Shown here in pieces: positions 46,678-55,908 of a stretch of 64,000 nucleotides of DNA. The notes beneath the pieces are model-generated. The model worked only from the letters and a program-made list of their open reading frames with translations, was not told the origin of the DNA and did no database searches. The stretch spans positions 1,571,001 to 1,635,000 of the forward strand of contig NZ_JAAMNH020000001.1 of NCBI RefSeq assembly GCF_011065935.2. Direction: 5' to 3'. Each line of letters opens with the position of its first letter. Position 1 is the first letter of the stretch. Both the position numbers and the translations under genes were made by a program. Origin of the DNA: Clostridium estertheticum. GTDB lineage: Bacteria; Bacillota; Clostridia; Clostridiales; Clostridiaceae.

Positions 46678-48102
46678 ATGGATTTGAAAAATAATAATAG
46701 TAGTAATAAAAATAGATGGGTAATTTTATTTATAGTAGTAATGGTAACTTTTATGGCTACCCTGGATAGTAGTATTGTAAATGTAGCGCTACCTGTCATG
46801 GCTAAATCCTTAAATGTAACATCAGCAAGTATTCAATTGGTGGTAACAAGTTATTTAATTATAATATCAGCAACTATATTAGTTTTTGGAAGATTGGGAG
46901 ATATACTTGGTAAAACAAAGGTATTTAAGTTTGGAATAGCGTTATTTACAATAGGTTCTTTACTTTGTGGAATAACAAGTTCACTTCCGATTTTAGTATT
47001 AGCTAGAGTAATACAGGCGATAGGATCCGCAGGTACTATGGCCAATAGCCAAGGGATTATTACTGAAGTATTTCCAGCAAATGAAAGAGGAAAAGCACTC
47101 GGAATCACTGGAACCTTCGTGGCACTTGGATCATTGGTAGGTCCACCACTGGGAGGATTTATAGTAGATGCCTCTAGTTGGGAATATATATTTTTAATAA
47201 ATGTACCAATAGGTATAATAACACTTTTCTATAGTTTTAAGATACTTCCTAAAGGGCACAAATTAGCAAAGGGAAAATTGGATGGGGTTGGAGCGTTATT
47301 ATTTATGTTTGCTATAGTTCCTCTATTTGTAGCCCTAGGAAAGGGGCAAGTAGTTGGATTTACTGAGCCAATAATTTTGTTGGGATTTTTAATAGCAACT
47401 ATTTCTTTCATAGCATTTATTAAAGTGGAAAAGATGCGTGAAAATCCATTATTACAATTACAGATTTTTCAAAATAAATTATTTTCCCTAAGTATCTTTT
47501 GTGGATTTATATCATTTGTAGCCATCTTTTGTTCAATTATTATTCAACCTTTTTATCTTCAGGATGTGCTTAACTTTTCACCCGCATCCACGGGACTAAT
47601 ACTTATGATTTTCCCATTAGTTTTGTCAGTAGTGTCACCGATTAGTGGTCATTTGTCAGATAAAATAGGGTCTGAAATTCTGACTTTTATAGGGCTTGTG
47701 GTTACAAGTTTGGGCTTACTATTAATGTCAACTTTAAATGAGCAGTCTTCAATAATTAGCATGGTGTTTTTTATAGGAGTTATGTCTATAGGGAATGGAT
47801 TATTTCAATCGCCTAATAATTCCTTGATAATGTCCACAGTACCAAAAGATAAGCTAGGTATTGCAGGAAGTGTAAACGCACTTGTGAGAAATTTAGGTAT
47901 GGTGTGCGGAATAGCTTTATCTACTACACTTTTGTATAATCGGATGAGTTACAAAATTGGTCATCGTGTAACTGATTATGTGATCGGGCGGAATGATGCC
48001 TTCATTTATGGTATGAGAACTGTATATATAACCGCCGCTGTTATTTGTATGATTGGAGCGATTTTAACCTTTTTAAGATTATATAGAAGTAAAACTAAAT
48101 AA
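46678..48102 (+). CDS. DHA2-family MFS drug exporter (EmrB/QacA type)
   Basis: A 474-residue membrane protein with about 14 helices. Motifs: LDSSIVNVALPVMAKSL (motif D1), GRLGDILGKTKVF (motif A), RVIQAIGSAGTMANSQGII (motif B), GPPLGGFIVDASSWEYIFLI (motif C). An AAAAGGAG site precedes ATG. It exports drugs or other toxic organics using the proton gradient; the compound is unknown. It is in one operon with the MarR gene, so induction by its substrate is likely. Confidence 0.92.
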   Translation: MDLKNNNSSNKNRWVILFIVVMVTFMATLDSSIVNVALPVMAKSLNVTSASIQLVVTSYLIIISATILVFGRLGDILGKTKVFKFGIALFTIGSLLCGITSSLPILVLARVIQAIGSAGTMANSQGIITEVFPANERGKALGITGTFVALGSLVGPPLGGFIVDASSWEYIFLINVPIGIITLFYSFKILPKGHKLAKGKLDGVGALLFMFAIVPLFVALGKGQVVGFTEPIILLGFLIATISFIAFIKVEKMRENPLLQLQIFQNKLFSLSIFCGFISFVAIFCSIIIQPFYLQDVLNFSPASTGLILMIFPLVLSVVSPISGHLSDKIGSEILTFIGLVVTSLGLLLMSTLNEQSSIISMVFFIGVMSIGNGLFQSPNNSLIMSTVPKDKLGIAGSVNALVRNLGMVCGIALSTTLLYNRMSYKIGHRVTDYVIGRNDAFIYGMRTVYITAAVICMIGAILTFLRLYRSKTK

Positions 48103-48239
48103 TTATAAAAATAGAGAAAATATCAGAAAAAATAGTATATAGTGAAATACTGGGAATGCAGATATGTCATGTTTTGTAATACTTGCTCCAAATCCATCAC
48201 CCATTTATTCAAAGGAAGTATAGTAACAACTAAAAAGGA

Positions 48240-48273
48240 TAGCCCCCAAATATACTAGTATATTTGGGGGCTA
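48240..48273. terminator. Near-perfect palindromic terminator
   Basis: TAGCCCCCAAATATAC and its complement form a 16-bp stem with almost no loop. It lies between the MFS gene and the convergent zinc-ribbon mini-gene and can serve both. Confidence 0.8.
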
Positions 48274-48293
48274 ATTAAAATGAAATTATTTCA

Positions 48294-48455
48294 TCATTTA
48301 GTTTTATAATATTCTGCTTCATTACATATGCGACATTTTGGCAGTGTATTAGTTTCATCATCTAAAACTATTTTGCCTTCACAAATTTCGCAAATATAAG
48401 TATCTTTTTCAAATTCAATTTCTTGTTCAAGTTTTTCATCAACTGGGTGTAACAC
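48294..48455 (-). CDS. 53-residue zinc-ribbon protein
   Basis: AAAAGGAGG stands six bases before GTG 48455 on the minus strand. The frame encodes MLHPVDEKLEQEIEFEKD, then YICEICEGKIVLDD and LPKCRICNEAEYYKTK. Two CxxC pairs (residues about 22-25 and 41-44) form a zinc ribbon or rubredoxin-like site. The protein is tiny and cytoplasmic. Role unknown; possibly metal storage or a protein-protein adaptor. Confidence 0.75.
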   Translation of the reverse strand: MLHPVDEKLEQEIEFEKDTYICEICEGKIVLDDETNTLPKCRICNEAEYYKTK

Positions 48456-48636
48456 AAATAAGCCTCCTTTTCCGATTATTCTATTAAGATAATGTTAACA
48501 CAATAGGATTATTTTAACAATCAATAAATATAATTAGCAGGTAACTTAATTTGAATTATTTTATTGAAGCAATTTTGACTTATATCGTGGTATAATTGTT
48601 TAATTATTAATGTTTCATTATTAAAATTTTTATGAT

Positions 48637-48681
48637 AGGGGTGAAAAACTGCTAAAAAAATAATTTTTATAGCAGTGAATG
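48637..48681 (+). promoter_or_regulatory. Ribosome site separated from the start codon by a hairpin
   Basis: AGGGGTG (48637-48643) is 35 bases from ATG 48679, too far to work directly. Between them ACTGCTAAAAAAA and TTTTTATAGCAGT (48648-48676) form a hairpin. Folding it leaves about six bases between the ribosome site and the ATG. It may be a folding-dependent translation switch. ATG 48685 is an alternative start. Confidence 0.5.
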
Positions 48682-49728
48682 TTTATGAAGTATCTTAGAT
48701 ATTTATTAATTCTAATACCAGTTAGTATAGTGTTTAAACTTATGCATTTAAGTCCAACTTTAGTTTTTGTTACGTCGTCTCTTGCAATTATACCTTTGGC
48801 GGGACTCATGGGGGAAGCTACAGAAGAAATATCAGTGTATTCAGGGCCTAGAATAGGAGGATTTTTAAATGCCACCTTTGGAAATGCTACTGAATTAATA
48901 ATAGCTTTTTTCGCTCTTAAAGAAGGGTTATTTGAAGTGGTTAAAGCATCAATTGTTGGTTCCGTAATAGGAAATATATTACTTGTGCTAGGTGCAAGTA
49001 TGATTTTTGGTGGTTGTAAATTTAAGACACAAAGTTTTAATAAAAAGGCTGTGGAAGTTTCTTCAAGTATGCTTTTATTTTCAGTAATAGGTCTTAGTAT
49101 ACCAGCCATATTTACTCATACAATTAAGGGTGATTTATTGACTTCAAAATATGAGAGTTTAAGTATAGCTGTAGCGTTAATTATGTTTATTATATATAAT
49201 TTAGGCTTATATTTTTCATTTTTCACTCACAAAGATGTATATGGAGCTGAGCATAAAGAAGAAGTTCAATCAAAATGGAGCTTAAAAAAATCTATTTTGA
49301 TTCTTACAATTGCAACGGTATGTATAGCAGTTGAAAGTGAATTTTTAGTTGGGTCCGTAGAAGCAATGACCCAGGCTATTGGTCTTAGTAGTTTTTTTGT
49401 AGGGATAATTGTTATACCTATTATAGGAAATGCTGCAGAACATAGTACGGCAGTTACAATGGCACTAAAAAACAAAATGGATGTAGCAGTAGAAATTGCA
49501 ATAGGATCAAGTCTGCAAATAATTTTATTTGTTGCTCCAATATTAATTTTTTTAAGTTTACTATTTAAGCCTATGAGCATTATTTTTAATGAATTTGAGT
49601 TAGTAGCATTAATAGTGGCAGTGATCATAGCAAATAGAGTTTCTAGCGATGGGGAATCAAATTGGCTTGAAGGAGTTCAACTTATAGCAGTTTATATTAT
49701 TATAGCTATATGCTTTTTAATACTTTAG
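48679..49728 (+). CDS. cax: Ca2+/H+ antiporter of the CaCA family
   Basis: A 349-residue membrane protein with about 11 helices and the two alpha-repeat motifs GGFLNATFGNATELIIAFFAL and IIGNAAEHSTAVTMALKN, whose Asn/Glu residues bind calcium, followed by VAVEIAIGSSLQI. Length fits bacterial CAX proteins. It expels Ca2+ in exchange for protons. The start is discussed with the hairpin just upstream. A terminator follows at 49782. Confidence 0.92.
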   Translation: MFMKYLRYLLILIPVSIVFKLMHLSPTLVFVTSSLAIIPLAGLMGEATEEISVYSGPRIGGFLNATFGNATELIIAFFALKEGLFEVVKASIVGSVIGNILLVLGASMIFGGCKFKTQSFNKKAVEVSSSMLLFSVIGLSIPAIFTHTIKGDLLTSKYESLSIAVALIMFIIYNLGLYFSFFTHKDVYGAEHKEEVQSKWSLKKSILILTIATVCIAVESEFLVGSVEAMTQAIGLSSFFVGIIVIPIIGNAAEHSTAVTMALKNKMDVAVEIAIGSSLQIILFVAPILIFLSLLFKPMSIIFNEFELVALIVAVIIANRVSSDGESNWLEGVQLIAVYIIIAICFLIL

Positions 49729-49781
49729 TAAGTACAGTTAGACATTGATGGCAAGAACTTTAGTAGTGTGAAATTAGAAGG

Positions 49782-49830
49782 AAACACAGTTAAAATCCTT
49801 ATAAAATAAGGGTATTAACTGTGTTTTTTT
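49782..49830 (+). terminator. Intrinsic terminator after the antiporter gene
   Basis: AAACACAGTTAA and TTAACTGTGTTT, with further inner pairing, then TTTTC. Confidence 0.8.
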
Positions 49831-50053
49831 CTGTGGTTTTAATCATAACTATAGAATAATAACTGTAAAGTGGTTCTATAGTTATAATAATATTCAGAAT
49901 CAATATGAACAGATAATTCACACATAAATTTTGCAAATTAGCCATATGATTTAAATATGGTGAAGTTAGAATAGATTCAACATTCTAAAGTGAAAATATT
50001 TATAGTATTCTCTTAGTCCAGTGACTTATCATCTACCATGGAGGAGAAAAAGA
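49831..50053. other. Intergenic region before the flippase gene
   Basis: A second dyad, ATAACTATAGAA with TTCTATAGTTAT (49846-49886), lies here. No promoter box of good quality was identified. GGAGGA at 50041 is the ribosome site of the next gene. Confidence 0.4.
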
Positions 50054-51157
50054 ATGAGTAAAATCAATGGTAATACTGAATCAAAGCTTCTAAAAGAGCA
50101 TAATAATTTAATTACAAAAACAAAGATACTAACATACTCCATATTTACACTTATATTTATTGGCACTTCCTATTTATCTGTAGTATTTATAGAAAAGCAT
50201 TTTAGTGGCAATATATCATTTTATGCATTTAAATCATTGTCTCCTATTATATTATTAGCACTTGTCATTTTGCTATTTTTATATTTTCTTTTAGATGCAC
50301 TGAGATTTTTATACGTTTTGAGATCCTTACAAATTGAGGTCACTCTCGGATATCTTGTTAAATTGGCATTCATTAACATGTTTTTATCGAACATAACTCC
50401 CTTTGCAACTGGAGGTGCTTTTGCTCAAATATATTTTTTAAGTAAAAAAGATATTTCAATTGGTGATGCTACTGCGGCAACTACAATAAAGACTGTGCTC
50501 CCTATTATTTTTTTCTTTATAACAACGCCAATAATTTTAATAAAAGATAAAAATCTTTTTAAAATACTTCCAAGCACTAATAATATGATTTATATTTTAT
50601 CATTAGTTGTTATATATATTTTAGCTACTTTCGGATTTTATAAAGTACTGAAAAATACAAACGTAATTAAAAGAAATCTGTCTAAAATATTGAATTTATT
50701 GGAACGTAAAAAAATAATTTCAAAAACTGTAGTTAAAAAATTTAGAAATAACAGCTTTTTAGAAATTGACATATTTGCTCTAAACATTAAAAGATTTTTA
50801 AAGGGTAAGAAAAAGAATATTTTATTATCAGTAATTTTTATGAGTTTATATCTTTTTGTTTTATTTATGTTTCCAGTTGTCCTTATTAAAGGGCTTAACT
50901 CTAATATTTCCACAAGTCAAATTATTTCGCTTCAAGTTTTATTGACTTTTTTAACGTATTTTGCTCCAACTCCTGGTGCTACAGGTGTTGCCGAGGGCGG
51001 GTTTACACTTATGTTTTCTAATTTTGTTGAAAAAACTGATATAGTTTCATTAACCTTTTCATGGCGATTTTTTACCATGTATTTAGGTATGGTAATAGGT
51101 CTCACAATTTTTTATTTAGAAATAGTCAAAAATAAACTTGAAGCCAAAAGCATTTAA
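50054..51157 (+). CDS. YbhN/MprF-type membrane protein (UPF0104)
   Basis: GGAGGAG places the start at ATG 50054, not at the upstream ATG 50021. The 367-residue protein has about eight helices, with NMFLSNITPFATGGAFAQIY and TYFAPTPGATGVAEGGFTLMF, the paired conserved segments of the lysyl-phosphatidylglycerol synthetase N-terminal (flippase) family. Stand-alone members are thought to move or help make polar lipids. It leads an operon with a glycosyltransferase and an acyltransferase. Confidence 0.85.
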   Translation: MSKINGNTESKLLKEHNNLITKTKILTYSIFTLIFIGTSYLSVVFIEKHFSGNISFYAFKSLSPIILLALVILLFLYFLLDALRFLYVLRSLQIEVTLGYLVKLAFINMFLSNITPFATGGAFAQIYFLSKKDISIGDATAATTIKTVLPIIFFFITTPIILIKDKNLFKILPSTNNMIYILSLVVIYILATFGFYKVLKNTNVIKRNLSKILNLLERKKIISKTVVKKFRNNSFLEIDIFALNIKRFLKGKKKNILLSVIFMSLYLFVLFMFPVVLIKGLNSNISTSQIISLQVLLTFLTYFAPTPGATGVAEGGFTLMFSNFVEKTDIVSLTFSWRFFTMYLGMVIGLTIFYLEIVKNKLEAKSI

Positions 51158-51211
51158 ACACATTTTAGCTTTAGGTAATGATTTAATATTCAGGAGGGTA
51201 GAATTGACTTT

Positions 51212-53425
51212 ATGAGGGGGAAAAAAAGGTTAAAGATTCTATTGTGTATAGATATTGCGTTATTATTAATTTTTATATTTTATAAGGGCTATCTATTTAT
51301 TTTTGAAACTGACTTTGTATCAACTAATATTAAAAATATACAAAAGCTAGATTATATTGCGGAGAATGAGGATATTTCTTTTGCAATACTTGGAAATATA
51401 AAAAGTTCTATCGATATATTCGATAAAAAAATAGTTCAGGAAATAAATACTGATAAGGATCTTGATTTTGTTATTTCTACGGGAAATGCAGTAATAGCAG
51501 GAGATGAAGATAAATATAGAATACTAAATAAAAGTTTAAATAAAATAAAAATTCCAAGCATTATTGGAGTAGGTGATAAAGAGACTTCAAATGGGGGTTA
51601 TTCAAAATTTTATTACCATTATGGTCCTTATTATTTTTCATATAGCGTAAATGATGTTTTTTTTATTTTTCTAGATACCACAGGAATTACCTCGCAGCAA
51701 TGGCAGAAAGCATGGATAGAAGAGCAGCTAAGTGCTAGTGATAAATATAAATATAAATTTGTAATTATGAATAATCCCCCATTTGAAATTCAAAACACTA
51801 AATCACTTAATAGTGCATATTGTGACTTTTTAACAGACACCTTTACAAAATATAAAATAACAGCTGTTTTCACCTCTGGAATGGAGGTTTTTGATAGTAA
51901 AAAAATAAAAGATGTTCAATACTTTATAAGTGGTGGTGCTGGTGGAGCCTTACTTCTTAATAATGAAAATAGCTTTTACCACTATATTAAAGTAAATATA
52001 AAAAATGATGAGGTAGCTTATAGTGTTATAAAACAGGAGATGACCTCAAACACAGCTATTTATCGTATTTTTGAAAATCTTTGGTTTTATATTCATTCAA
52101 TTTTTTATTTGAACTTTTTTAATTTCATTCTAATACTGTGTATATTTATATTTTTGGGATTAGTGATTAGCTATAAAGTAAGCAAAAGTGTAAATTATTA
52201 TAATGAATATGATGAAGTACCGGAAAATATTAAAAATAGCGAAAAATTAAATATTGCTATGTTCACCAATAACTATGCTCCCTTTATTGGTGGGGTACCT
52301 ATTTCTATTAATAGGCTCACAAAGGGTCTTAGGCGGCAGGGGCATAATGTGGTAATATTCGCTCCGAAATATCCCCTTAAAACCTTTGAAGATGTTAATG
52401 TTATTAGGTGTAATTTATTAATTTATTATAGGACCAAGCCCTTTGATTTCGCTATTGTTAATATTTTTTCCTCGAGGATAGAAAAAATATTTTCAAATCA
52501 AAACTTTGATGCCATTCATGTACATCACCCATTTTGGATGGGAACAAAAGGACTTGAGCTTGGGAAAAAATATGGACTACCTGTTATTTTGACTTATCAT
52601 ACTAGACTTGAAAAATACGCCCATAATTTGCCGCTATTCAAGCAGACTTTTGAAAATATAGCTTCTCATAAATTAATTCGAATATTTTCTCAAAAATGTG
52701 ATGCTATAATAGCACCAACTAATTCAGCAAGTGAATACTTAGCAAACATTGGTGTAAGTAGAGATAAAACTGTGTTGCCCACAGGCATTGACTTTGATTT
52801 TTATGACAATATGGATATTGATTCAGTAAAACTTATAACTGAAAAATATAAGCTGCAAAATGAAGTGATTTTATGTTCCGTTTCCCGTTTAACAAAAGAA
52901 AAAAATATATATTTTTTATTAAAGGGAATTAAACGTATAAAAGATAATTCCAAGGTAAACTTTAAATGCATTATTATAGGAGATGGACCTGAAAAAGAAA
53001 ATATATTGAAAACTATAGAAGAACAAGGATTAAAGGATACAGTAATTCTTATGGGACTCGTAAGTCCTGTGGATGTTTGCAAGTACTATATGGCTTCAGA
53101 TATTTTTGTATTTAGCTCACAATCTGAAACTCAGGGCATGGTAATATTAGAAGCAATGGCTGGAAAATGTGCTGTGGTAGCTATTCGTTCTAGTGGAATA
53201 GATGACGTAATTCATAATGAATATAATGGATTTATGACTAAAGCTGATATAGACTTGTGGTCTGAAAAAGTTATTTATTTAATGGAGCATCCTAAAATAT
53301 TAAGTGAAATGTGTCAAAACGCCTATGATTTTTCTAAAAAGTTTTCCTTAGATACAATGGCAGAAAACACTGTGGAAGTATACCGCAAAGCTATAATTCA
53401 TAAAAAGAGGGGCGAATTTAGATGA
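51212..53425 (+). CDS. Degenerate phosphoesterase fused to a GT4 glycosyltransferase
   Basis: 737 residues: an N-terminal helix, a calcineurin-like phosphoesterase-shaped domain (about 50-270), a second membrane helix (FNFILILCIFIFLGLVISY), then a GT4 glycosyltransferase (345-737) with FTNNYAPFIGGVPISINRL, HVHHPFWMG, SVSRLTKEKN, GDGPEKEN and SETQGMVILEAMA. In the first domain the metal ligands expected at GDxH, GDxxD, GNHD and GHxH are replaced (LGNIKS, STGNAV, GVGDKE, TSGMEV), so it is probably not an active enzyme. The GT4 half most resembles diacylglycerol glucosyltransferases and would make a membrane glycolipid. An AGGAGG site lies 14 bases before ATG. Confidence 0.8.
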   Translation: MRGKKRLKILLCIDIALLLIFIFYKGYLFIFETDFVSTNIKNIQKLDYIAENEDISFAILGNIKSSIDIFDKKIVQEINTDKDLDFVISTGNAVIAGDEDKYRILNKSLNKIKIPSIIGVGDKETSNGGYSKFYYHYGPYYFSYSVNDVFFIFLDTTGITSQQWQKAWIEEQLSASDKYKYKFVIMNNPPFEIQNTKSLNSAYCDFLTDTFTKYKITAVFTSGMEVFDSKKIKDVQYFISGGAGGALLLNNENSFYHYIKVNIKNDEVAYSVIKQEMTSNTAIYRIFENLWFYIHSIFYLNFFNFILILCIFIFLGLVISYKVSKSVNYYNEYDEVPENIKNSEKLNIAMFTNNYAPFIGGVPISINRLTKGLRRQGHNVVIFAPKYPLKTFEDVNVIRCNLLIYYRTKPFDFAIVNIFSSRIEKIFSNQNFDAIHVHHPFWMGTKGLELGKKYGLPVILTYHTRLEKYAHNLPLFKQTFENIASHKLIRIFSQKCDAIIAPTNSASEYLANIGVSRDKTVLPTGIDFDFYDNMDIDSVKLITEKYKLQNEVILCSVSRLTKEKNIYFLLKGIKRIKDNSKVNFKCIIIGDGPEKENILKTIEEQGLKDTVILMGLVSPVDVCKYYMASDIFVFSSQSETQGMVILEAMAGKCAVVAIRSSGIDDVIHNEYNGFMTKADIDLWSEKVIYLMEHPKILSEMCQNAYDFSKKFSLDTMAENTVEVYRKAIIHKKRGEFR

Positions 53426-54048
53426 ATAAAATATCTGATTTTCTCGGCAAAATCACCACATTTATTTCTATTTATTATATTAAATTTGTGTACAAAACTA
53501 GCAAAATAGTATCTACTGGCCAATATACACTTTTGCAATCTGCTCATGATGAAAAATTTATTATTGTATTTTGGCATGGGGATAGCTACTGCTTATATCC
53601 TTACCTTAGCGGACAAGGGCTCTACGTAATTACTACTAATAATGGACGTGGAGATTACATTAATTTAATATGTGATCATTTTGGATACAAGACAATTCGA
53701 ATACCTGATGAAAGTGAAGGTGGAAACTTTTTATTTAAAATTCGACGTGAAATAAGTGGACCCGGCTGTGCTAATTTAACAATTACTCTTGATGGTCCCT
53801 TAGGTCCTTATCATCAGCCAAAGCGGTTTCCATTTATCACAGCAGTGCTTACAAAGCGTAAGGTGCTACCTCTTACAATCAATTGTAAAAGAAAAATACA
53901 ATTAAAAGGCAGATGGGACAACTTCACCATTCCTCTACCTTTTAACAAAATTGAACTTCATGTTTATGATCCACTAGAGGTGAGCAAAAAAGACCTAGAC
54001 AATGAAGCTATAGCTATAAGAAAGCAAGTCCTAAAAACGATGCAATAG
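53422..54048 (+). CDS. DUF374 lysophospholipid-acyltransferase-like protein
   Basis: A 208-residue protein with IVFWHGDSYCLYPYL (the H-containing acyltransferase motif), NNGRGDYINLI and LTITLDGPLGPYHQPKRF, the typical DUF374 pattern related to lipid A lauroyl acyltransferases. ATG overlaps the preceding stop by four bases, so translation is coupled to the glycosyltransferase. It probably acylates the glycolipid or its precursor at the inner membrane face. A dispersed hairpin repeat follows its stop. Confidence 0.8.
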   Translation: MNKISDFLGKITTFISIYYIKFVYKTSKIVSTGQYTLLQSAHDEKFIIVFWHGDSYCLYPYLSGQGLYVITTNNGRGDYINLICDHFGYKTIRIPDESEGGNFLFKIRREISGPGCANLTITLDGPLGPYHQPKRFPFITAVLTKRKVLPLTINCKRKIQLKGRWDNFTIPLPFNKIELHVYDPLEVSKKDLDNEAIAIRKQVLKTMQ

Positions 54049-54072
54049 TGCCATCCACGTGACAAGTGGCAT
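54049..54072. repeat. Dispersed GC-rich hairpin repeat, copy 1
   Basis: GCCATCCACGTGACAAGTGGC, foldable as GCCA..TGGC. Related copies follow genes at 55696-55721 and 63005-63031 (closest match CACGTGGCAAGTGGCA). Confidence 0.6.
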
Positions 54073-54273
54073 CTTTGTAAAATAGAACTTTGCAAGCTAC
54101 CTTTTAGGCGAAAATATCACATTTTTACATTAAGGGTTATAATGCAAAAAATAATTAATAAAAAAATTCATTATTACCCTCCCAAAGTTAAAGTTCAAAC
54201 GTATATAATATAGAGTAAATACTAAATAATTATATATATGGTATTTATATCAATAAAGTTGGAGGGATTTATA

Positions 54274-55674
54274 ATGATTACAAACTTAAAGTGGAGAATA
54301 CTAATTTTTAGTACAACAGTATTTTTTACAATTGCCTGTTTAACTCAAGTATTGACCGGGAATGTATACGCAAATACTAATGTTCAAGAAATATTAATTA
54401 CTGAAGTAGTGCCTATGTCTCAAAGTAGTAATGATGCATACGAGTACATCGAATTATACAATAACAGTGATAGAAATATAGACTTAAAGGATTATAAACT
54501 GCCATTACAGAACATTGATATTACCACTTCAAAGGTTATATCACCAAAAGGCATATTAGTAGTTTGCACAAAAGGTAGTACTACTCTTGGTGAGTTTAAC
54601 ACTTTCTACGGCACAACCCTTGCTCTTGATAAATATATGACACTTCCCTTTGTTGATGAAGTATTAAGCAATAACTTAACCACAAGTATACTGCTAGCTA
54701 AGGATGATGCTACTGTAGTTGTAAGAGCACAGTATAACGCTACAGATTTTGAGGCAAAGAAAGGTGTAACTTATAAGTATACTGAAACTGGTTTTGATAT
54801 GTTGAAATTAGGTCAAAGTCAAAGTCCAACTCCAGGAAGTGTAAGTGCACAGCAAGTTCCACAAAGTGGGATAAAAGTAACGTCAATAACGCTTGATAAA
54901 ACATCAATTACAATGGATGTTAATCAAACTGCAGTTATACATGCTACTATATCTCCTGATACAGCTACCAATAAGGCTATAGTTTGGACATCAAGCAATC
55001 CAAGTATTGTAGAGGTTAGCCAAAAGGGAATATTGACTTCTAAGGCTGAGGGAGTAGCTTACGTATCTGCTACAACAGTTGATGGGGGACTAGTTGCATT
55101 TTGCACAGTTGTTGTAAGAAAAATACTTGTTACTGGAATAACCTTGGATAAAACTAGTTCAACAATAGAGATAGGTAAGTCGATAATTTTAAAGGCATCA
55201 CTATCTCCCGCAAATGCAACTAATAAATCAGTGAATTGGGAATCAAATAATAGTAATATTGCATCAGTAGATTCAACTGGAAAAGTCGTTGGTAAAGCTG
55301 CAGGGACAGCAATGATAACTGTTACAACAGTGGATGGCAATTTTAAGGGGATATGTGTTATAACTGTAAAAGATAATAAAAATACAAACAACGAAACTTT
55401 TAGTATAAGATTAAATAAAACATCCATACAGATTAAGGAAGGCAAGTTTGAGCAACTTACACCTATAATTACTCCAGGAAACCTAAAAAAGACAGGTTTA
55501 ATTTGGAAATCAAGTAATGATAAGGTTGCTTATGTAACACAAGATGGAAGGGTTTTCGGCAAAAAAGCAGGCTATGCGGTAATAACAGTTACAAAGGATG
55601 GAGTAAAGGCTACCTGTAATGTACAAATAATTAGTGGTAAGGAAAAGGGAAAAGGTAAAGGACATTCCAAATAG
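54274..55674 (+). CDS. Secreted lamin-tail plus BIG2 repeat protein
   Basis: GGAGGGA fixes the start at ATG 54274; an upstream ATG (54238) has no ribosome site. The 466-residue protein has a signal peptide (ILIFSTTVFFTIACL, cleavage near VYA), a lamin-tail-like domain (ILITEVVP, YEYIELYNNSDRNIDLKDY), then three BIG2 Ig-like repeats (each with ITLDKTS, ...WTSSNPSIVEVS, ...GVAYVSATT) and a Lys/Gly-rich tail (GKEKGKGKGHSK) that could stick to the wall. It is a cell-surface protein of unknown ligand. Confidence 0.85.
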   Translation: MITNLKWRILIFSTTVFFTIACLTQVLTGNVYANTNVQEILITEVVPMSQSSNDAYEYIELYNNSDRNIDLKDYKLPLQNIDITTSKVISPKGILVVCTKGSTTLGEFNTFYGTTLALDKYMTLPFVDEVLSNNLTTSILLAKDDATVVVRAQYNATDFEAKKGVTYKYTETGFDMLKLGQSQSPTPGSVSAQQVPQSGIKVTSITLDKTSITMDVNQTAVIHATISPDTATNKAIVWTSSNPSIVEVSQKGILTSKAEGVAYVSATTVDGGLVAFCTVVVRKILVTGITLDKTSSTIEIGKSIILKASLSPANATNKSVNWESNNSNIASVDSTGKVVGKAAGTAMITVTTVDGNFKGICVITVKDNKNTNNETFSIRLNKTSIQIKEGKFEQLTPIITPGNLKKTGLIWKSSNDKVAYVTQDGRVFGKKAGYAVITVTKDGVKATCNVQIISGKEKGKGKGHSK

Positions 55675-55695
55675 AATGATTAATCCTAGAAATAA

Positions 55696-55721
55696 GTTAT
55701 CACCCACATAGCAAGTGGCCT
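55696..55721. repeat. Dispersed hairpin repeat, copy 2 (degenerate)
   Basis: TATCACCCACATAGCAAGTGGCC. Same layout as 54049 and 63005 with several changes. Confidence 0.5.
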
Positions 55722-55729
55722 TCTATGTT

Positions 55730-55767
55730 AGCCCCTATGATTTTATTAAAATCATAGGGGCTTTTTA
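55730..55767 (+). terminator. Intrinsic terminator
   Basis: AGCCCCTATGATTTTA and its complement form a 16-bp stem, followed by TTTTT. It closes the BIG2-protein gene. Confidence 0.9.
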
Positions 55768-55908
55768 AATAGCAAGTATAAAAAAGCTTGTTCTTATTAT
55801 AAAAACAAATAGTTAAAAGGGTACTCATTGTAATTACCTATAGTTGTTGATTTGATTTTTTTATCAAATATAATTATAGTGAATAATTATATGATCGGAG
55901 GAGTTTTG

